Shown here piece by piece: positions 9,798 through 21,065 of a DNA stretch of 64,000 bases (its first letter is position 1; each line of letters begins with the position of its first letter). Source of the DNA: Streptomyces sp. NBC_00878 (GTDB lineage Bacteria > Actinomycetota > Actinomycetes > Streptomycetales > Streptomycetaceae); the NCBI RefSeq assembly GCF_026341515.1, contig NZ_JAPEOK010000001.1, positions 6,758,001-6,822,000 on the forward strand, written 5' to 3'. A program made the position numbers and the translations under genes. A model generated the notes under the pieces. It had not been told where the DNA came from, searched no databases, and saw only the letters and a list, made by a program, of their open reading frames with translations.

Positions 9798-10382
9798 CTA
9801 CACGACCGGCTTGCCGCTCAGCTCCACGCCTGCCGCCCTCATCTCCTTCAGGGCCCGCTCGGTGGTCTCCTCGGCCACACCGGCCGTGAGGTCGAGCAGG
9901 ACCTGCGTACGGAAGCCCTGACGGGCCCCGTCCAGGGCGGTGGCGCGGACGCAGTGGTCGGTGGCGATGCCCACCACGTCGACCTCGGTGATCTCGCGGG
10001 CGCGCAGCCAGTCGCCCAGCGGTACGCCGTTCTCGTCGATGCCCTCGAAGCCGCTGTACGCCGCCGAGTACGCGCCCTTGTCGAAGACGGCGTCGATCGC
10101 GCCGGAGGCGACCACGGGCGCGAAGTTCGGGTGGAAGCCGACGCCCTCGGTGCCCGCCACGCAGTGCGCGGGCCAGGAGTGGACGTAGTCGGGGTTGTCG
10201 GCGAAGTGGCCGCCGGGGGCGATGTGGTGGTCGCGGGTCGCCACGACGTGGCGGTAACCGGCGGGCGCCTGCCCGATCAGCTCCGTGATCGCGGCGGCGA
10301 CGTCGGCGCCGCCGGACACGGCGAGGCTGCCGCCTTCGCAGAAGTCGTTCTGCACGTCTACGACGATCAAGGCGCGGCGCAT
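9798..10382 (-). CDS. pncA: Nicotinamidase (isochorismatase-like hydrolase)
   Basis: This 194-residue cysteine hydrolase converts nicotinamide to nicotinate. The PncA triad is visible: D9 in VVDVQNDF, K102 in DKGAYS and C144 in GIATDHCVRATALD. The metal-binding D51/H53/H59 are in TRDHHIAPGGHF. The start at ATG 10382 (MRRALIVVDVQ) gives the normal family length; an open frame continues upstream through a repeat and is not coding. The neighbouring nicotinate phosphoribosyltransferase gene, on the same strand, makes this an NAD-salvage pair. An isochorismatase role is less likely, given the exact PncA residues and the neighbour. Confidence 0.93.
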   Translation of the reverse strand: MRRALIVVDVQNDFCEGGSLAVSGGADVAAAITELIGQAPAGYRHVVATRDHHIAPGGHFADNPDYVHSWPAHCVAGTEGVGFHPNFAPVVASGAIDAVFDKGAYSAAYSGFEGIDENGVPLGDWLRAREITEVDVVGIATDHCVRATALDGARQGFRTQVLLDLTAGVAEETTERALKEMRAAGVELSGKPVV

Positions 10383-10407
10383 GTCGGTGTCCTTCTGCGG
10401 GTTGTAG

Positions 10408-10440
10408 TGGGCTGAACGCGCAGTTCCCCGCGCCCCTTCA
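10408..10440. repeat. Dispersed streptomycete intergenic repeat (copy 1)
   Basis: The segment GGGCTGAACGCGCAGTTCCCCGCGCCCCTT contains the core CGCGCAGTTCCCCGCGCCCCT, which recurs at 37642-37668 and, degenerate, at 33408-33465. These short GC-rich elements are common between genes in Streptomyces. Here it sits just upstream of the pncA start. Confidence 0.6.
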
Positions 10441-10603
10441 GGGCGCGCTCTCCGTGGAACCGAGCCTAGAGACTTCGAGGGCTTGACGGGAGGGTGCAAT
10501 CGTTGCCGTTGCCATTCCCGCTCATCGCCTGTTCATGCCCGTTCGGGCACGGGATGGCCGGAGGCGTGCCTCGGGCACCCCCGGGAATCGGGTCCCACGC
10601 GTC

Positions 10604-11932
10604 TCACATGTACTCGGTCGGAATGACGGCTTCCCCGCGGGAGAGCTGGGTCGCCGACAGGGGCAGGTTCGCGCGGGCCGCCGCGTGCCGGTCGCGTACC
10701 ACGTCGAGGGACTCGCGGGCGAGCACTTGCCCGCCCTTGACGAGTTCCACGAGGAGCTGACGGTCGCTGAGCTCGGCGGGGACGGCCCCGACACCGATCA
10801 CCTCGGCCTCGGCGACCCCGTACGCGTCGAGCCGCCGCGCGGCCCATTTGCGGCCGCCGATGGACGTCTTGCCGCCCGTCGACTTCTTCGCCACCGGAAC
10901 CAGCGGAGCCTTCGGGTCCGCCGACTCGGCACGGGCGACGAGCTTGTAGACCATCGAACATGTCGGATGGCCGGATCCCGTCACCAGCTGCGTACCCACG
11001 CCGTACGCGTCCACGGGCGCTGCGGCCAGCGAGGCGATCGCGTACTCGTCCAGGTCCGAGGTCACGATGATCCGGGTGTTCGTGGCGCCCATGTCGTCCA
11101 GCTGCTGGCGCACCCGGTGCGCCACGAGCAGCAGGTCGCCGGAGTCGATACGGACCGCCCCGAGCTCGGGCCCGGCCACCTCGACGGCCAGCCGGACGGC
11201 CTCGGCAACGTCGTACGTGTCGACCAGCAGCGTCGTGCCCCGGCCGAGCGAGTCCACCTGGGCCTGGAAGGCGTCCCGCTCGCTGTCGTGGAGGAGCGTG
11301 AAGGCGTGGGCGGACGTGCCGACCGTCGGAATGCCGTAACGGAAGCCCGCGGCCAGGTCGGAGGTGGTCGCGAAGCCGCCGACGTACGCCGCCCGGGACG
11401 CCGCCACCGCCGCCAGCTCGTGGGTGCGCCGGGCACCCATCTCGACCAGCGGGCGCTCCCCGGCGGCCGAGGCCATCCGGGAGGCGGCGGCCGCGATCGC
11501 CGAGTCGTGGTTGAGGATGGAGAGGATCACGGTCTCCAGGAGGACGCACTGGGCGAAGGAGCCCTCGACCCGCAGGATCGGCGACCCGGGGAAGTACACC
11601 TCGCCCTCCGGGTAACCCCAGACATCGCCGCTGAATCGGTAGGAGGCCAGCCACTTGAGGGTCGGCTCGTCCACCACGCTGCGCTCGTGCAGGAAGCCGA
11701 GGACGTCCGCGTCGAAGCGGAAGTTCTCGATCGCGTCCAGTACCCGTCCGGTCCCCGCCACGACGCCGTAGCGGCGGCCCTCGGGCAGCCGGCGCGTGAA
11801 GACCTCGAAGACCGAGCGCCGGTCGGCGGCCCCGCCCTTGAGGGCGGCCTGCAGCATGGTCAGCTCGTAGTGGTCCGTGAAGAGCGCGGTAGAGGGAACA
11901 TCAACCGGCAGCCCTAGGTCCGCAGTGTTCAT
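10604..11932 (-). CDS. pncB: Nicotinate phosphoribosyltransferase
   Basis: This 442-residue enzyme makes nicotinate mononucleotide from nicotinate and PRPP in the Preiss-Handler pathway. Family features are the N-terminal [16 protein letters not shown], the [14 protein letters not shown] segment, [10 protein letters not shown] carrying the phospho-accepting histidine region, and [16 protein letters not shown] in the phosphoribosyl-binding barrel. It is full length. ATG 11932 starts [14 protein letters not shown]. It is followed on the same strand by pncA after about 220 bp, so one regulatory unit is likely. It diverges from clpS. Confidence 0.95.
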   Translation of the reverse strand: MNTADLGLPVDVPSTALFTDHYELTMLQAALKGGAADRRSVFEVFTRRLPEGRRYGVVAGTGRVLDAIENFRFDADVLGFLHERSVVDEPTLKWLASYRFSGDVWGYPEGEVYFPGSPILRVEGSFAQCVLLETVILSILNHDSAIAAAASRMASAAGERPLVEMGARRTHELAAVAASRAAYVGGFATTSDLAAGFRYGIPTVGTSAHAFTLLHDSERDAFQAQVDSLGRGTTLLVDTYDVAEAVRLAVEVAGPELGAVRIDSGDLLLVAHRVRQQLDDMGATNTRIIVTSDLDEYAIASLAAAPVDAYGVGTQLVTGSGHPTCSMVYKLVARAESADPKAPLVPVAKKSTGGKTSIGGRKWAARRLDAYGVAEAEVIGVGAVPAELSDRQLLVELVKGGQVLARESLDVVRDRHAAARANLPLSATQLSRGEAVIPTEYM

Positions 11933-12013
11933 GGCAACGGATGGTACTCCTCATCTCGTCACTCTGACGATTTGTGGGGTTCGTTTGGCCGGGCACCCAC
12001 CAGTGGTGGCAGC

Positions 12014-12331
12014 ATGGGCCGTGTGACGGCTCCCGCACCCCTAGAGACCGAAAAAACCGAGTCGGCGGAAGAGGTCTTCGCCGTACCCGAGCCCGACGTC
12101 CCCTGGGTGACCATCGTCCACAACGACCCGGTCAACCTGATGAGCTACGTGACCTACGTCTTCCAGTCGTACTTCGGCTACCCGAAGGACAAGGCCACCA
12201 AGCTGATGCTCGACGTCCACCACAAGGGCCGGGCCGTGGTCTCCAGCGGCACCCGTGAGGAGATGGAGCGCGACGTACAGGCCATGCACGGCTACGGTCT
12301 GTGGGCCACCCTCCAGCACGACCGGAAATAG
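12014..12331 (+). CDS. clpS: ATP-dependent Clp protease adaptor ClpS
   Basis: This 105-residue adaptor binds N-degron substrates and delivers them to ClpAP/ClpCP. The core is [18 protein letters not shown], whose HNDP...M pocket recognises N-terminal residues, followed by the helix region [19 protein letters not shown] that contacts the Clp ATPase. ATG 12014 is used; GTG 12023 is possible, and the longer TTG-initiated frame from 11972 is unlikely. The DUF2017 gene follows downstream on the same strand, as usual in actinobacteria. Confidence 0.93.
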   Translation: MGRVTAPAPLETEKTESAEEVFAVPEPDVPWVTIVHNDPVNLMSYVTYVFQSYFGYPKDKATKLMLDVHHKGRAVVSSGTREEMERDVQAMHGYGLWATLQHDRK

Positions 12332-12452
12332 GCCGGAAGCAGACCGGAAGAAGCCGGGCGAAACACGGCCCGACCGGAAGCAGACCGGTGAGACACAGCC
12401 CGACCGGCAGTTGCCCGACGCCCGCGCAGTACTGGAAGTAGCGACGCACCTG
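12332..12452 (+). repeat. Imperfect direct repeats between clpS and the DUF2017 gene
   Basis: Imperfect copies of the GGAAGCAGACCGG motif, interspersed with GAAACACGGCCCGACC / GAGACACAGCCCGACC, occupy about 12333-12410. No gene is present; the sequence is open in some frames but is repeat-derived. The function is unknown. Confidence 0.5.
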
Positions 12453-13058
12453 ATGCCAGGACACTTCGAACCGCTCCCCGGCGGCGGCGCGGCCGTCGCC
12501 CTCGACGAGGTCGAGATCTCCATCATCCGCTCCCTCGCCGTACAGCTCCTGGAGCTCATCGGACCGGGACCGGGCGAGGACGCCTCCGACGACCCGCTCG
12601 CCGAACTGTTCGCGGAGGGCCCGAGCGAACCGCCCTCCGATCCCGTGCTGAAGCGGCTCTTCCCCGACGCCTACAGCGGGCCCGGCGTCGAGGCCAACTC
12701 GCCCGAGCAGGCCGAGGAGCAGCGCACGTACTCCGCGGAGTTCCGCCGCTTCACCGAGAACGACCTGCGCGCGGCCAAGCGCGACAACGCGCTCACGGTG
12801 ATCCGCTCCCTCGACACGCTCTCGGCCGTGGGGGAGGGCGGCGCGGTCCTCAAGCTGTCCGCCGAGGAGTCCGAGCAGTGGCTGCGCGCCCTCAACGACC
12901 TGCGCCTGGCCATCGGCTCCCGCCTCGACGTCATCGACGAGGAGGACACCGACCTCCTCTACCGGCTGCCGGACGAGGACCCGCGCAAGCCGATGGTGAT
13001 GGCGTATCTGTGGCTCGGCGGCCTTCAGGAGACGTTGGTTGAAACGTTGATGTCCTGA
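12453..13058 (+). CDS. DUF2017 domain-containing protein
   Basis: This 201-residue acidic cytoplasmic protein starts MPGHFEPLPGGGAAVALDEVE. It has the DUF2017 pattern: an N-terminal helix IIRSLAVQLLELIG, an acidic linker, then LKLSAEESEQWLRALNDLRLAIGSRLDV and a terminal MAYLWLGGLQETLVETL helix. The family is always near clpS in actinobacteria and is thought to work with the Clp system, but its function is not established. ATG 12453 is chosen on the conserved start. Confidence 0.88.
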   Translation: MPGHFEPLPGGGAAVALDEVEISIIRSLAVQLLELIGPGPGEDASDDPLAELFAEGPSEPPSDPVLKRLFPDAYSGPGVEANSPEQAEEQRTYSAEFRRFTENDLRAAKRDNALTVIRSLDTLSAVGEGGAVLKLSAEESEQWLRALNDLRLAIGSRLDVIDEEDTDLLYRLPDEDPRKPMVMAYLWLGGLQETLVETLMS

Positions 13059-13381
13059 CACGTTTCGTTCGCTCAGCTCGTTCGCTCAGCGGACGCTCAA
13101 ATCCGAATAACGATCCCGTCACCGTGACCGCGTCCTATGGGGCGCGGTCAGACTTTTGTCCGGTTCTCCCTGTGGTGTGCGCTACACGTACCCCGGGTGA
13201 TCAGCGTTGCGGCCGTGATAGATCTTCACGACCGCCCGACAGGACACCACCCATGTCCGGCCGGGTGCGCCACCGAGCCGGCGGACCGCCGGCCAGGCAC
13301 AGCTCCACGTATCCGGGGGGATCGGAACCCGATCCGAGGCCAGGCGACTGGCTCGGACCGGCATGGAGAAAGGCGCACGAC
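13059..13381. other. Intergenic region upstream of the amino-acid permease
   Basis: These 323 bases have no supported gene. They contain a direct repeat of TCGTTCGCTCAGC (about 13068-13090) and an inverted repeat GGATCGGAACCCGATCC (about 13319-13335), about 45 bp before the permease start. The latter is a candidate operator or leader structure. A short open frame crossing the region shows no family features. Confidence 0.35.
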
Positions 13382-14833
13382 GTGACCTCATCGCAGGTCG
13401 ACAAGCAGGCCGACGGCAGTGAGGCCGTGGGCGGCGACACCCCCGAAGAGGGGTACGAGCGCGGGCTCGGCAGCCGTCAGGTCCAGATGATCGCGATCGG
13501 CGGCGCCATCGGCGTCGGCCTCTTCCTGGGAGCCGGGGCGAACATCGCCAAGGCCGGCCCCAGCCTCATCCTCATGTACGCCCTCGCGGGCGGCATCATC
13601 TTCTTCATCATGCGGGCCCTCGGCGAGCTCCTGCTCTACCGTCCGGTCTCGGGCTCCTTCGCGGAGTACTCCCGCGAGTTCCTCGGCCCGTTCTTCGGCT
13701 ACTTCACCGGCTGGACGTACTGGCTGATGTGGGTCGTCACCGGCATGGCGGAACTCACCGCCGCTGCGATCTATGTCCACTACTGGTTCCCGTCGGTCCC
13801 GCAATGGGTGACGGCACTGGTGTTCCTGCTGGTCCTCTTCGTGGCCAACCTGATCTCGGTGAAGCTCTTCGGAGAGATCGAGTTCTGGTTCTCGATGGTC
13901 AAGGTCACCGCCCTCATCGGCATGATCGTGATCGGCCTGGGCGTCCTCACCTTCGGCTTCAGCTCGGCCGGTGACACGGCCGCGGTCGCCAACCTCTGGC
14001 AGTTCGACGGCTTCTTCCCCAAGGGCATCGGCTCGTCCCTGATGACCCTGCAGGGCGTGATGTTCGCGTACCTGGCCGTCGAACTGGTCGGCGTCACCGC
14101 CGGCGAGTCCGAGAACCCGGAGAAGACCCTCCCCAAGGCGATCAACACCCTGCCCTGGCGCATCGCCCTCTTCTACGTCGGCGCCCTCACGGTCATCCTC
14201 TGCGTGGTGAAGTGGACCGAGTTCGCGCCCGGCGTCAGCCCCTTCGTGGCGGCCTTCGCGAAGATCGGCATCCCGGCGGGCGCGGGCATCGTGAACTTCG
14301 TCGTCCTGACGGCGGCCCTGTCCTCCTGCAACTCCGGCATGTACTCCACCGGCCGCATGCTGCGCACCCTGGCGGACAACGGCGAGGCCCCGAGGATCTT
14401 CAACAAGCTCTCCTCGACCAGGACCCCGGCCTTCGGCATCACCGTCTCCGTGCTCTTCATGGGCATCGGCGTGATCCTGAACTACATCGTCCCGGAGAAG
14501 GCGTTCGGCTACGTGGTCTCGGTGGCCACCGCGGCCGGCATCTGGACCTGGCTGATGATCCTGATCAGCCACATCCTGTACCGCCGCGCGGTCGACGCCG
14601 GCCGCCTGCCCGCGTCCTCCTTCCCCGCCCCGGGCGGCGCGAAGTTCAGCTGGGTCGCGGTCGCGTTCCTGCTCTTCGTCACCGGCCTCATCGCGTACGA
14701 CGCCGACTCCCGCGTCTGCCTGTACGTGATGGCGGGCTGGGCGGCGGCACTCGGCATCGGCTGGGCCGTACTGAAATCACGGAACCCGGAGGTCACGGAG
14801 CGCCGCGACCCGGCGTACGGGAAGGTCGGCTGA
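13382..14833 (+). CDS. Amino-acid permease (APC superfamily)
   Basis: This 483-residue transporter has about 12 membrane helices. The conserved first helix QMIAIGGAIGVGLFLGAG is the substrate-binding loop of the AAT family (AnsP/GabP/CycA group). An ALGELLLYRP motif and the helix-8 segment SSCNSGMYSTGRML, both typical of this family, are also present. It imports an amino acid by proton symport. L-asparagine, GABA or D-Ala/Ser are all possible and cannot be distinguished. GTG 13382 follows a GAGAAAGG ribosome binding site. Confidence 0.9.
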   Translation: MTSSQVDKQADGSEAVGGDTPEEGYERGLGSRQVQMIAIGGAIGVGLFLGAGANIAKAGPSLILMYALAGGIIFFIMRALGELLLYRPVSGSFAEYSREFLGPFFGYFTGWTYWLMWVVTGMAELTAAAIYVHYWFPSVPQWVTALVFLLVLFVANLISVKLFGEIEFWFSMVKVTALIGMIVIGLGVLTFGFSSAGDTAAVANLWQFDGFFPKGIGSSLMTLQGVMFAYLAVELVGVTAGESENPEKTLPKAINTLPWRIALFYVGALTVILCVVKWTEFAPGVSPFVAAFAKIGIPAGAGIVNFVVLTAALSSCNSGMYSTGRMLRTLADNGEAPRIFNKLSSTRTPAFGITVSVLFMGIGVILNYIVPEKAFGYVVSVATAAGIWTWLMILISHILYRRAVDAGRLPASSFPAPGGAKFSWVAVAFLLFVTGLIAYDADSRVCLYVMAGWAAALGIGWAVLKSRNPEVTERRDPAYGKVG

Positions 14834-14903
14834 CGCACCTCGCGCAAGGCCGCCCGGCACACCGCGTGTGAGACGTGCCGAGCTCGACGACTCAGCATGT
14901 GGG

Positions 14904-14932
14904 CCGCCTCGTACCACCCTTCGGTACGGGGC
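14904..14932. terminator. Possible hairpin after the permease gene
   Basis: CGCCTCGTACC and GGTACGGGGCG pair around CACCCTTC in the gap between the permease and mec. It is a weak terminator candidate, since no T-tract follows. Confidence 0.4.
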
Positions 14933-15010
14933 GTCCCGCCCGTCTCCCGCCGCCACCCTGCCTGACCCGCTCAGCGCGGCCCCATTTGATTCCTGCTTAT
15001 CCTGACGACC

Positions 15011-15433
15011 ATGCTGACCATCACCCAGGCCCTCGTCGACCAGATCGTCGCGCACGCGCGCCAGGACCACCCCGACGAGGCGTGCGGCGTGGTCGCCGGC
15101 CCGGAGGGCACCGGCCGCCCCGAGCGGTTCATCCCGATGCTCAACGCCGCGCGCTCGCCCACGTTCTACGAGTTCGACTCCGGCGACCTCCTCAAGCTCT
15201 ACCGCGAGCTGGACGACCACGACGAGGAACCGGTCGTCATCTACCACTCGCACACGGCCACCGAGGCGTACCCGTCCCGCACCGACATCTCGTACGCGAA
15301 CGAGCCCGGCGCGCACTACGTCCTGATCTCCACGGCGGACGCCGACGCCGCCGGACCCTTCCAGTTCCGCTCGTTCCGGATCGTGGAGGGCGAGGTGACG
15401 GAGGAGGAGGTCACGATCGTGCAGGCGTACTGA
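15011..15433 (+). CDS. mec: JAMM/M67 metallopeptidase Mec (CysO-cysteine peptidase)
   Basis: This 140-residue zinc peptidase has the full JAMM signature: E23 in DEACGVVAG, H79 and H81 in YHSH, then S89 and D92 in PSRTD. By analogy with M. tuberculosis Mec, it releases cysteine from CysO-cysteine. It lies 5' of cysO and cysM on the same strand, the actinobacterial sulfur-carrier route to cysteine that uses O-phosphoserine. Here it may also trim the CysO C-terminus, which extends two residues beyond the diglycine (see findings). Confidence 0.93.
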   Translation: MLTITQALVDQIVAHARQDHPDEACGVVAGPEGTGRPERFIPMLNAARSPTFYEFDSGDLLKLYRELDDHDEEPVVIYHSHTATEAYPSRTDISYANEPGAHYVLISTADADAAGPFQFRSFRIVEGEVTEEEVTIVQAY

Positions 15434-15580
15434 TCTCGCCCCAGCTCAGCTTGCCTCGCCCCGCTGACCGAGCCGGTCGGGTTACGGTCCGTTCTGCCGG
15501 ATCCCGCATTTCGGTCAGAATTCATCCACCATCTGAGATCACATTCCAGTACCCGGACCGGGAATCGATACGATGAGCCC

Positions 15581-15682
15581 ATGGTTTCCCCTGACGTGAG
15601 CGACAAGACGCCGGGCATGCTGCTCGTGGCGCGGCTGCACGTCGACCTGTGCAGGCTGCAGAGCGCCATCTGTACGCGCTGA
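15581..15682 (+). CDS. Cysteine-containing leader peptide upstream of cysO
   Basis: A short 33-codon frame starts at ATG 15581, with an alternative ATG at 15617, and ends in TGA at 15680. The C-terminal part reads LLVARLHVDLCRLQSAICTR. This matches my memory of the recurrent actinobacterial leader peptides that precede sulfur-metabolism genes, whose Cys codons are thought to couple leader translation to downstream expression. It ends 107 bp before the cysO start, leaving room for an attenuator-like structure. Expression is not demonstrable from sequence. Confidence 0.7.
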   Translation: MVSPDVSDKTPGMLLVARLHVDLCRLQSAICTR

Positions 15683-15789
15683 CCCCTGCCGCCGTACGGC
15701 CGTGAGCCGCGGCGCTCACGATGTAGTGCCCGCTTTCTGCGCTGCCGCGCGCCCACCGACTGACTCACTCCCGACAGGAGCCCACAGCC

Positions 15790-16068
15790 ATGGCCATCGA
15801 GGTCCGCATCCCCACCATCCTCCGCACCTACACCGACGGTCAGAAGGCCGTCGAGGGCGGCGGGGACACCCTCGCAGCGCTCTTCGCCGACCTTGAGACC
15901 CGGCACGCGGGAATCCAGGCCCGCATCGTGGACGGCGGCGAGCTGCGCCGCTTCGTGAACGTGTACCTGAACGACGAGGACGTCCGCTTCCTCGACGGCA
16001 TCAACACCAAACTCACGGACGGCGACAACGTCACCATCCTGCCGGCCGTGGCCGGCGGCATGGTCTGA
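15790..16068 (+). CDS. cysO: MoaD/ThiS-family sulfur carrier protein CysO
   Basis: This 92-residue ubiquitin-fold protein starts AIEVRIPTILRTYTDGQKAVEGGG and ends VTILPAVAGGMV. As a thiocarboxylate it donates sulfur to CysM in cysteine synthesis. The C-terminus has Met-Val after the diglycine at residues 89-90, so the protein must be trimmed before adenylation. A strong AGGAG precedes ATG. The order mec, leader, cysO, cysM is conserved and supports the assignment. Confidence 0.93.
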   Translation: MAIEVRIPTILRTYTDGQKAVEGGGDTLAALFADLETRHAGIQARIVDGGELRRFVNVYLNDEDVRFLDGINTKLTDGDNVTILPAVAGGMV

Positions 16069-16085
16069 CCGGCACCGGGCTCTGA

Positions 16086-17042
<957 letters not shown>

Positions 17043-17369
17043 CTCAACTCCGGAGGGGCTGATCTTCAGCCCGTCCGGCGTTTGAGGGAGCGCGTTCAGC
17101 GCGCGATACGGGGGTCTGGGGGCGGAGCCCCCAGAGAGGGATCCATGAAATCCATGGGATCCATGAAATCCATGGATCCCATGGATACGACGGCCCCGGC
17201 GTGACCCCGCACACGCTTGTGCACCCCGATGGCCCCCGAACCGGTGACACCGCAGGTGAGTTCCCCCACAACAGCCCTCGCTGGAGGCGCGACCGGACCT
17301 TTTGCGCCTTACGCTCGACGGACCGCACGACCCCCGTCTTCACTCCCCGCCAGCGGAGGTTTCTGCTTT
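17043..17369. repeat. Streptomycete intergenic repeat plus 18-bp direct repeat
   Basis: The gap between cysM and the MBL gene holds two things. At about 17052-17134 lies a common dispersed repeat (CTTCAGCCCGTCCGGCGTTTGAGG, then GGGGTCTGGGGGCGGAGCCCC, able to form a stem). At 17139-17175 there are two tandem 18-bp-spaced copies of GGATCCATGAAATCCATGG, followed by the palindromic CCATGGATCCCATGG. No gene is supported. A promoter for the MBL gene presumably lies at the 3' side. Confidence 0.6.
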
Positions 17370-18122
17370 ATGAAGCTCACCGTCGTCGGCTGCTCGGGGT
17401 CGTTCCCGTCCGCGGAATCGGCCTGCTCGAGCTACCTCGTCGAGGCCGACGGCTTCCGGCTGCTTCTCGACATGGGCAATGGTGCCCTTGGCGAGCTGCA
17501 GCGCCACTGCGGTCTCTACGACCTTGACGCGATCTTTCTCAGCCACCTGCACGCCGACCACTGCATCGACATGTGCGCGTATTTCGTCGCGCGCTACTAC
17601 CGCCATGACGGCGGCCGCTGCGATCCGATCCCGGTCTACGGACCCGAGGGCACGGAGCAGCGCCTCACCACCGCGTACGCGGACACTCCCTCCGCCTCCT
17701 CCATGAGCGAGGTCTTCGACTTCCACACGGTCAAGCCGGGCTCCTTCGAAATCGGCCCGTTCTCGGTGCACACCGAGAAGGTGTGCCACCCCGTGGAGGC
17801 GTACGGCATCCGTGTCGAGCACGGCGGGCGGTCGCTCACGTACTCCGGGGACACGGGCGTGTGCGACACGCTCGACGAACTCGCCCGGGACGCCGACCTG
17901 TTCCTCTGCGAGGCCGCGTTCACCCACGGCAAGGAGAACATCCCGGACCTCCACCTCAACGGCCGCGAGGCCGGCGAGACCGCGACCCGCGCCGCGGCCC
18001 GCCGCCTGGTCCTCACCCACATCCCGCCGTGGACGGACCCCCAGGCGAACCTGGCGGACGCCCGCGCGGTGTTCGCGGGCCCGGTGGAACTGGCGGCGCC
18101 GCGGGTGTCGTACGAGATCTAG
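17370..18122 (+). CDS. MBL-fold metallo-hydrolase (RNase Z-like)
   Basis: This 250-residue metallo-beta-lactamase-fold enzyme has its metal site motif HLHADH at residues 59-64 (H59, H61, D63, H64). Later ligands are in the KVCHPVEAYG, YSGDTG and THIPPW segments. It resembles the short RNase Z/ElaC-like hydrolases conserved near rph and rdgB in actinobacteria. Its substrate (RNA, nucleotide ester or phosphodiester) is not determinable. ATG 17370 gives the canonical MKLTVVGCSGS start. A bidirectional terminator separates it from convergent nagE2. Confidence 0.88.
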   Translation: MKLTVVGCSGSFPSAESACSSYLVEADGFRLLLDMGNGALGELQRHCGLYDLDAIFLSHLHADHCIDMCAYFVARYYRHDGGRCDPIPVYGPEGTEQRLTTAYADTPSASSMSEVFDFHTVKPGSFEIGPFSVHTEKVCHPVEAYGIRVEHGGRSLTYSGDTGVCDTLDELARDADLFLCEAAFTHGKENIPDLHLNGREAGETATRAAARRLVLTHIPPWTDPQANLADARAVFAGPVELAAPRVSYEI

Positions 18123-18183
18123 AGCCCCTGCGCGTTCACAGTTCACCGCCCATACGCGGTGCACAGTCCGTACGAACGAGAAA

Positions 18184-18207
18184 GCCCCCGGAACGGTCTC
18201 CGGGGGC
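18184..18207. terminator. Bidirectional terminator between the MBL gene and nagE2
   Basis: GCCCCCGGA pairs perfectly with TCCGGGGGC around ACGGTC, flanked by GAAA on the left and CTCTTC on the right. It lies between convergent stops and can serve both strands. Confidence 0.8.
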
Positions 18208-18272
18208 CTCTTCGTCTGAGCCGCTGAAGCGTTGAAGCGTTGAAGCGCTGAGTCGCGGTCTCGTGCGAACCG

Positions 18273-19538
<1,266 letters not shown>

Positions 19539-19623
19539 AACTTCCTCCAGTAGGCAAGACGCCGCCCTGGGACAGGGAAGGAGCGGGATGGCGGCGTCTC
19601 CGAAAGAACGCGGCCGACGACCG

Positions 19624-19656
19624 CGTGGTCTACACCATTCACTGGTGTAGACCTGT
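19624..19656. promoter_or_regulatory. Two adjacent dre (DasR) operators upstream of nagE2
   Basis: ACTGGTGTAGACCTGT at 19641-19656 matches the dre consensus ACTGGTCTAGACCAGT at 14 of 16 positions, while CGTGGTCTACACCATT at 19624-19639 is a weaker dre-like site. Placement upstream of nagE2 fits the known DasR regulon in Streptomyces. Binding is inferred. Confidence 0.82.
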
Positions 19657-19817
19657 TGTAGCACGGTGAAGGCGAGATAAGGAACCCGCCAATTTTCCGG
19701 TCCCCGGAGTAGACGACGGCGAAGCGCAGGCCGATCGGAATGATCGCCCACGGCTGCAGGTCGCTCCGTCGCCCGCCCGCGGCCCCCGAACGGGGCCGGG
19801 CTTGGCGGCCGCTGAAA

Positions 19818-19833
19818 ACTGGTGTAGACCAGT
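19818..19833. promoter_or_regulatory. dre (DasR) operator upstream of nagF
   Basis: ACTGGTGTAGACCAGT is the dre consensus with one change in the centre, and both half-sites are intact. It is about 118 bp upstream of nagF in the divergent intergenic region, so both PTS genes probably respond to DasR. Confidence 0.88.
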
Positions 19834-19950
19834 CGGCGAACGGTTGCGCTGTCGTGATCGCCATCATTCGGTACGGGTGACGTGATCGCTCGCGAACATG
19901 GGCCAACTGTGGGTTACTGCGACAAAGCGGTTCGGATCAGGGAGTAGGAC

Positions 19951-20184
19951 ATGGCCAGCAAGGCTGAGAAGATCGTCGCCGGGCTCGGTGGCATCGACAA
20001 CATCGAAGAGGTCGAGGGCTGCATCACCCGCCTCCGCACCGAGGTCGTCGACCCGAGCAAGGTCGACGAGGCCGCCCTGAAGGCCGCGGGCGCCCACGGT
20101 GTCGTCAAGATGGGCACCGCGATCCAGGTCGTCATCGGCACCGACGCGGACCCGATCGCCGCGGACATCGAAGACTTGATGTGA
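19951..20184 (+). CDS. nagF: PTS GlcNAc EIIB component
   Basis: This 77-residue soluble EIIB domain has the phosphorylated cysteine C24 in the GCITRLRT motif. It carries phosphate from EIIA to the sugar entering through NagE2. A GGGAG site precedes ATG. It is encoded divergently from nagE2 around dre operators. EIIA (Crr), HPr and EI are expected elsewhere in the genome. Confidence 0.93.
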   Translation: MASKAEKIVAGLGGIDNIEEVEGCITRLRTEVVDPSKVDEAALKAAGAHGVVKMGTAIQVVIGTDADPIAADIEDLM

Positions 20185-20190
20185 ATCATC

Positions 20191-20209
20191 GGAGTCCGGT
20201 CCGGACTCC
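20191..20209 (+). other. Palindromic hairpin after nagF
   Basis: GGAGTCCGG-T-CCGGACTCC is a perfect 9-bp inverted repeat 7 bp after the nagF stop. It is part of the nagF transcript end together with the larger hairpin at 20268-20301. Confidence 0.5.
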
Positions 20210-20267
20210 GGTCCGGACACCGGTCCACGGCCCGCAGGTCTGACCGTCCGGCCCGAGCCTCACTCCT

Positions 20268-20301
20268 GAGGGGCCGCTTCCGTTACCCGGGGCGGCCCCT
20301 C
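20268..20301 (+). terminator. Terminator between nagF and rph
   Basis: GAGGGGCCGC and GCGGCCCCTC form a perfect 10-bp stem around TTCCGTTACCCGGG. It ends 26 bp before rph, so it terminates nagF transcripts or lies in the rph leader. Confidence 0.65.
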
Positions 20302-20327
20302 ACCCGTATACGACTAGGCTCGACGCC

Positions 20328-21065
<738 letters not shown>

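Noticed and set aside
11972..12013. Extended TTG-initiated start of ClpS
   Set aside because: The extension ([13 protein letters not shown]) is not part of the ClpS fold; ATG 12014 matches the family start better.
13059..13381. Riboswitch upstream of the permease
   Set aside because: An inverted repeat is present, but no known consensus core or ligand-binding motif could be recognised.
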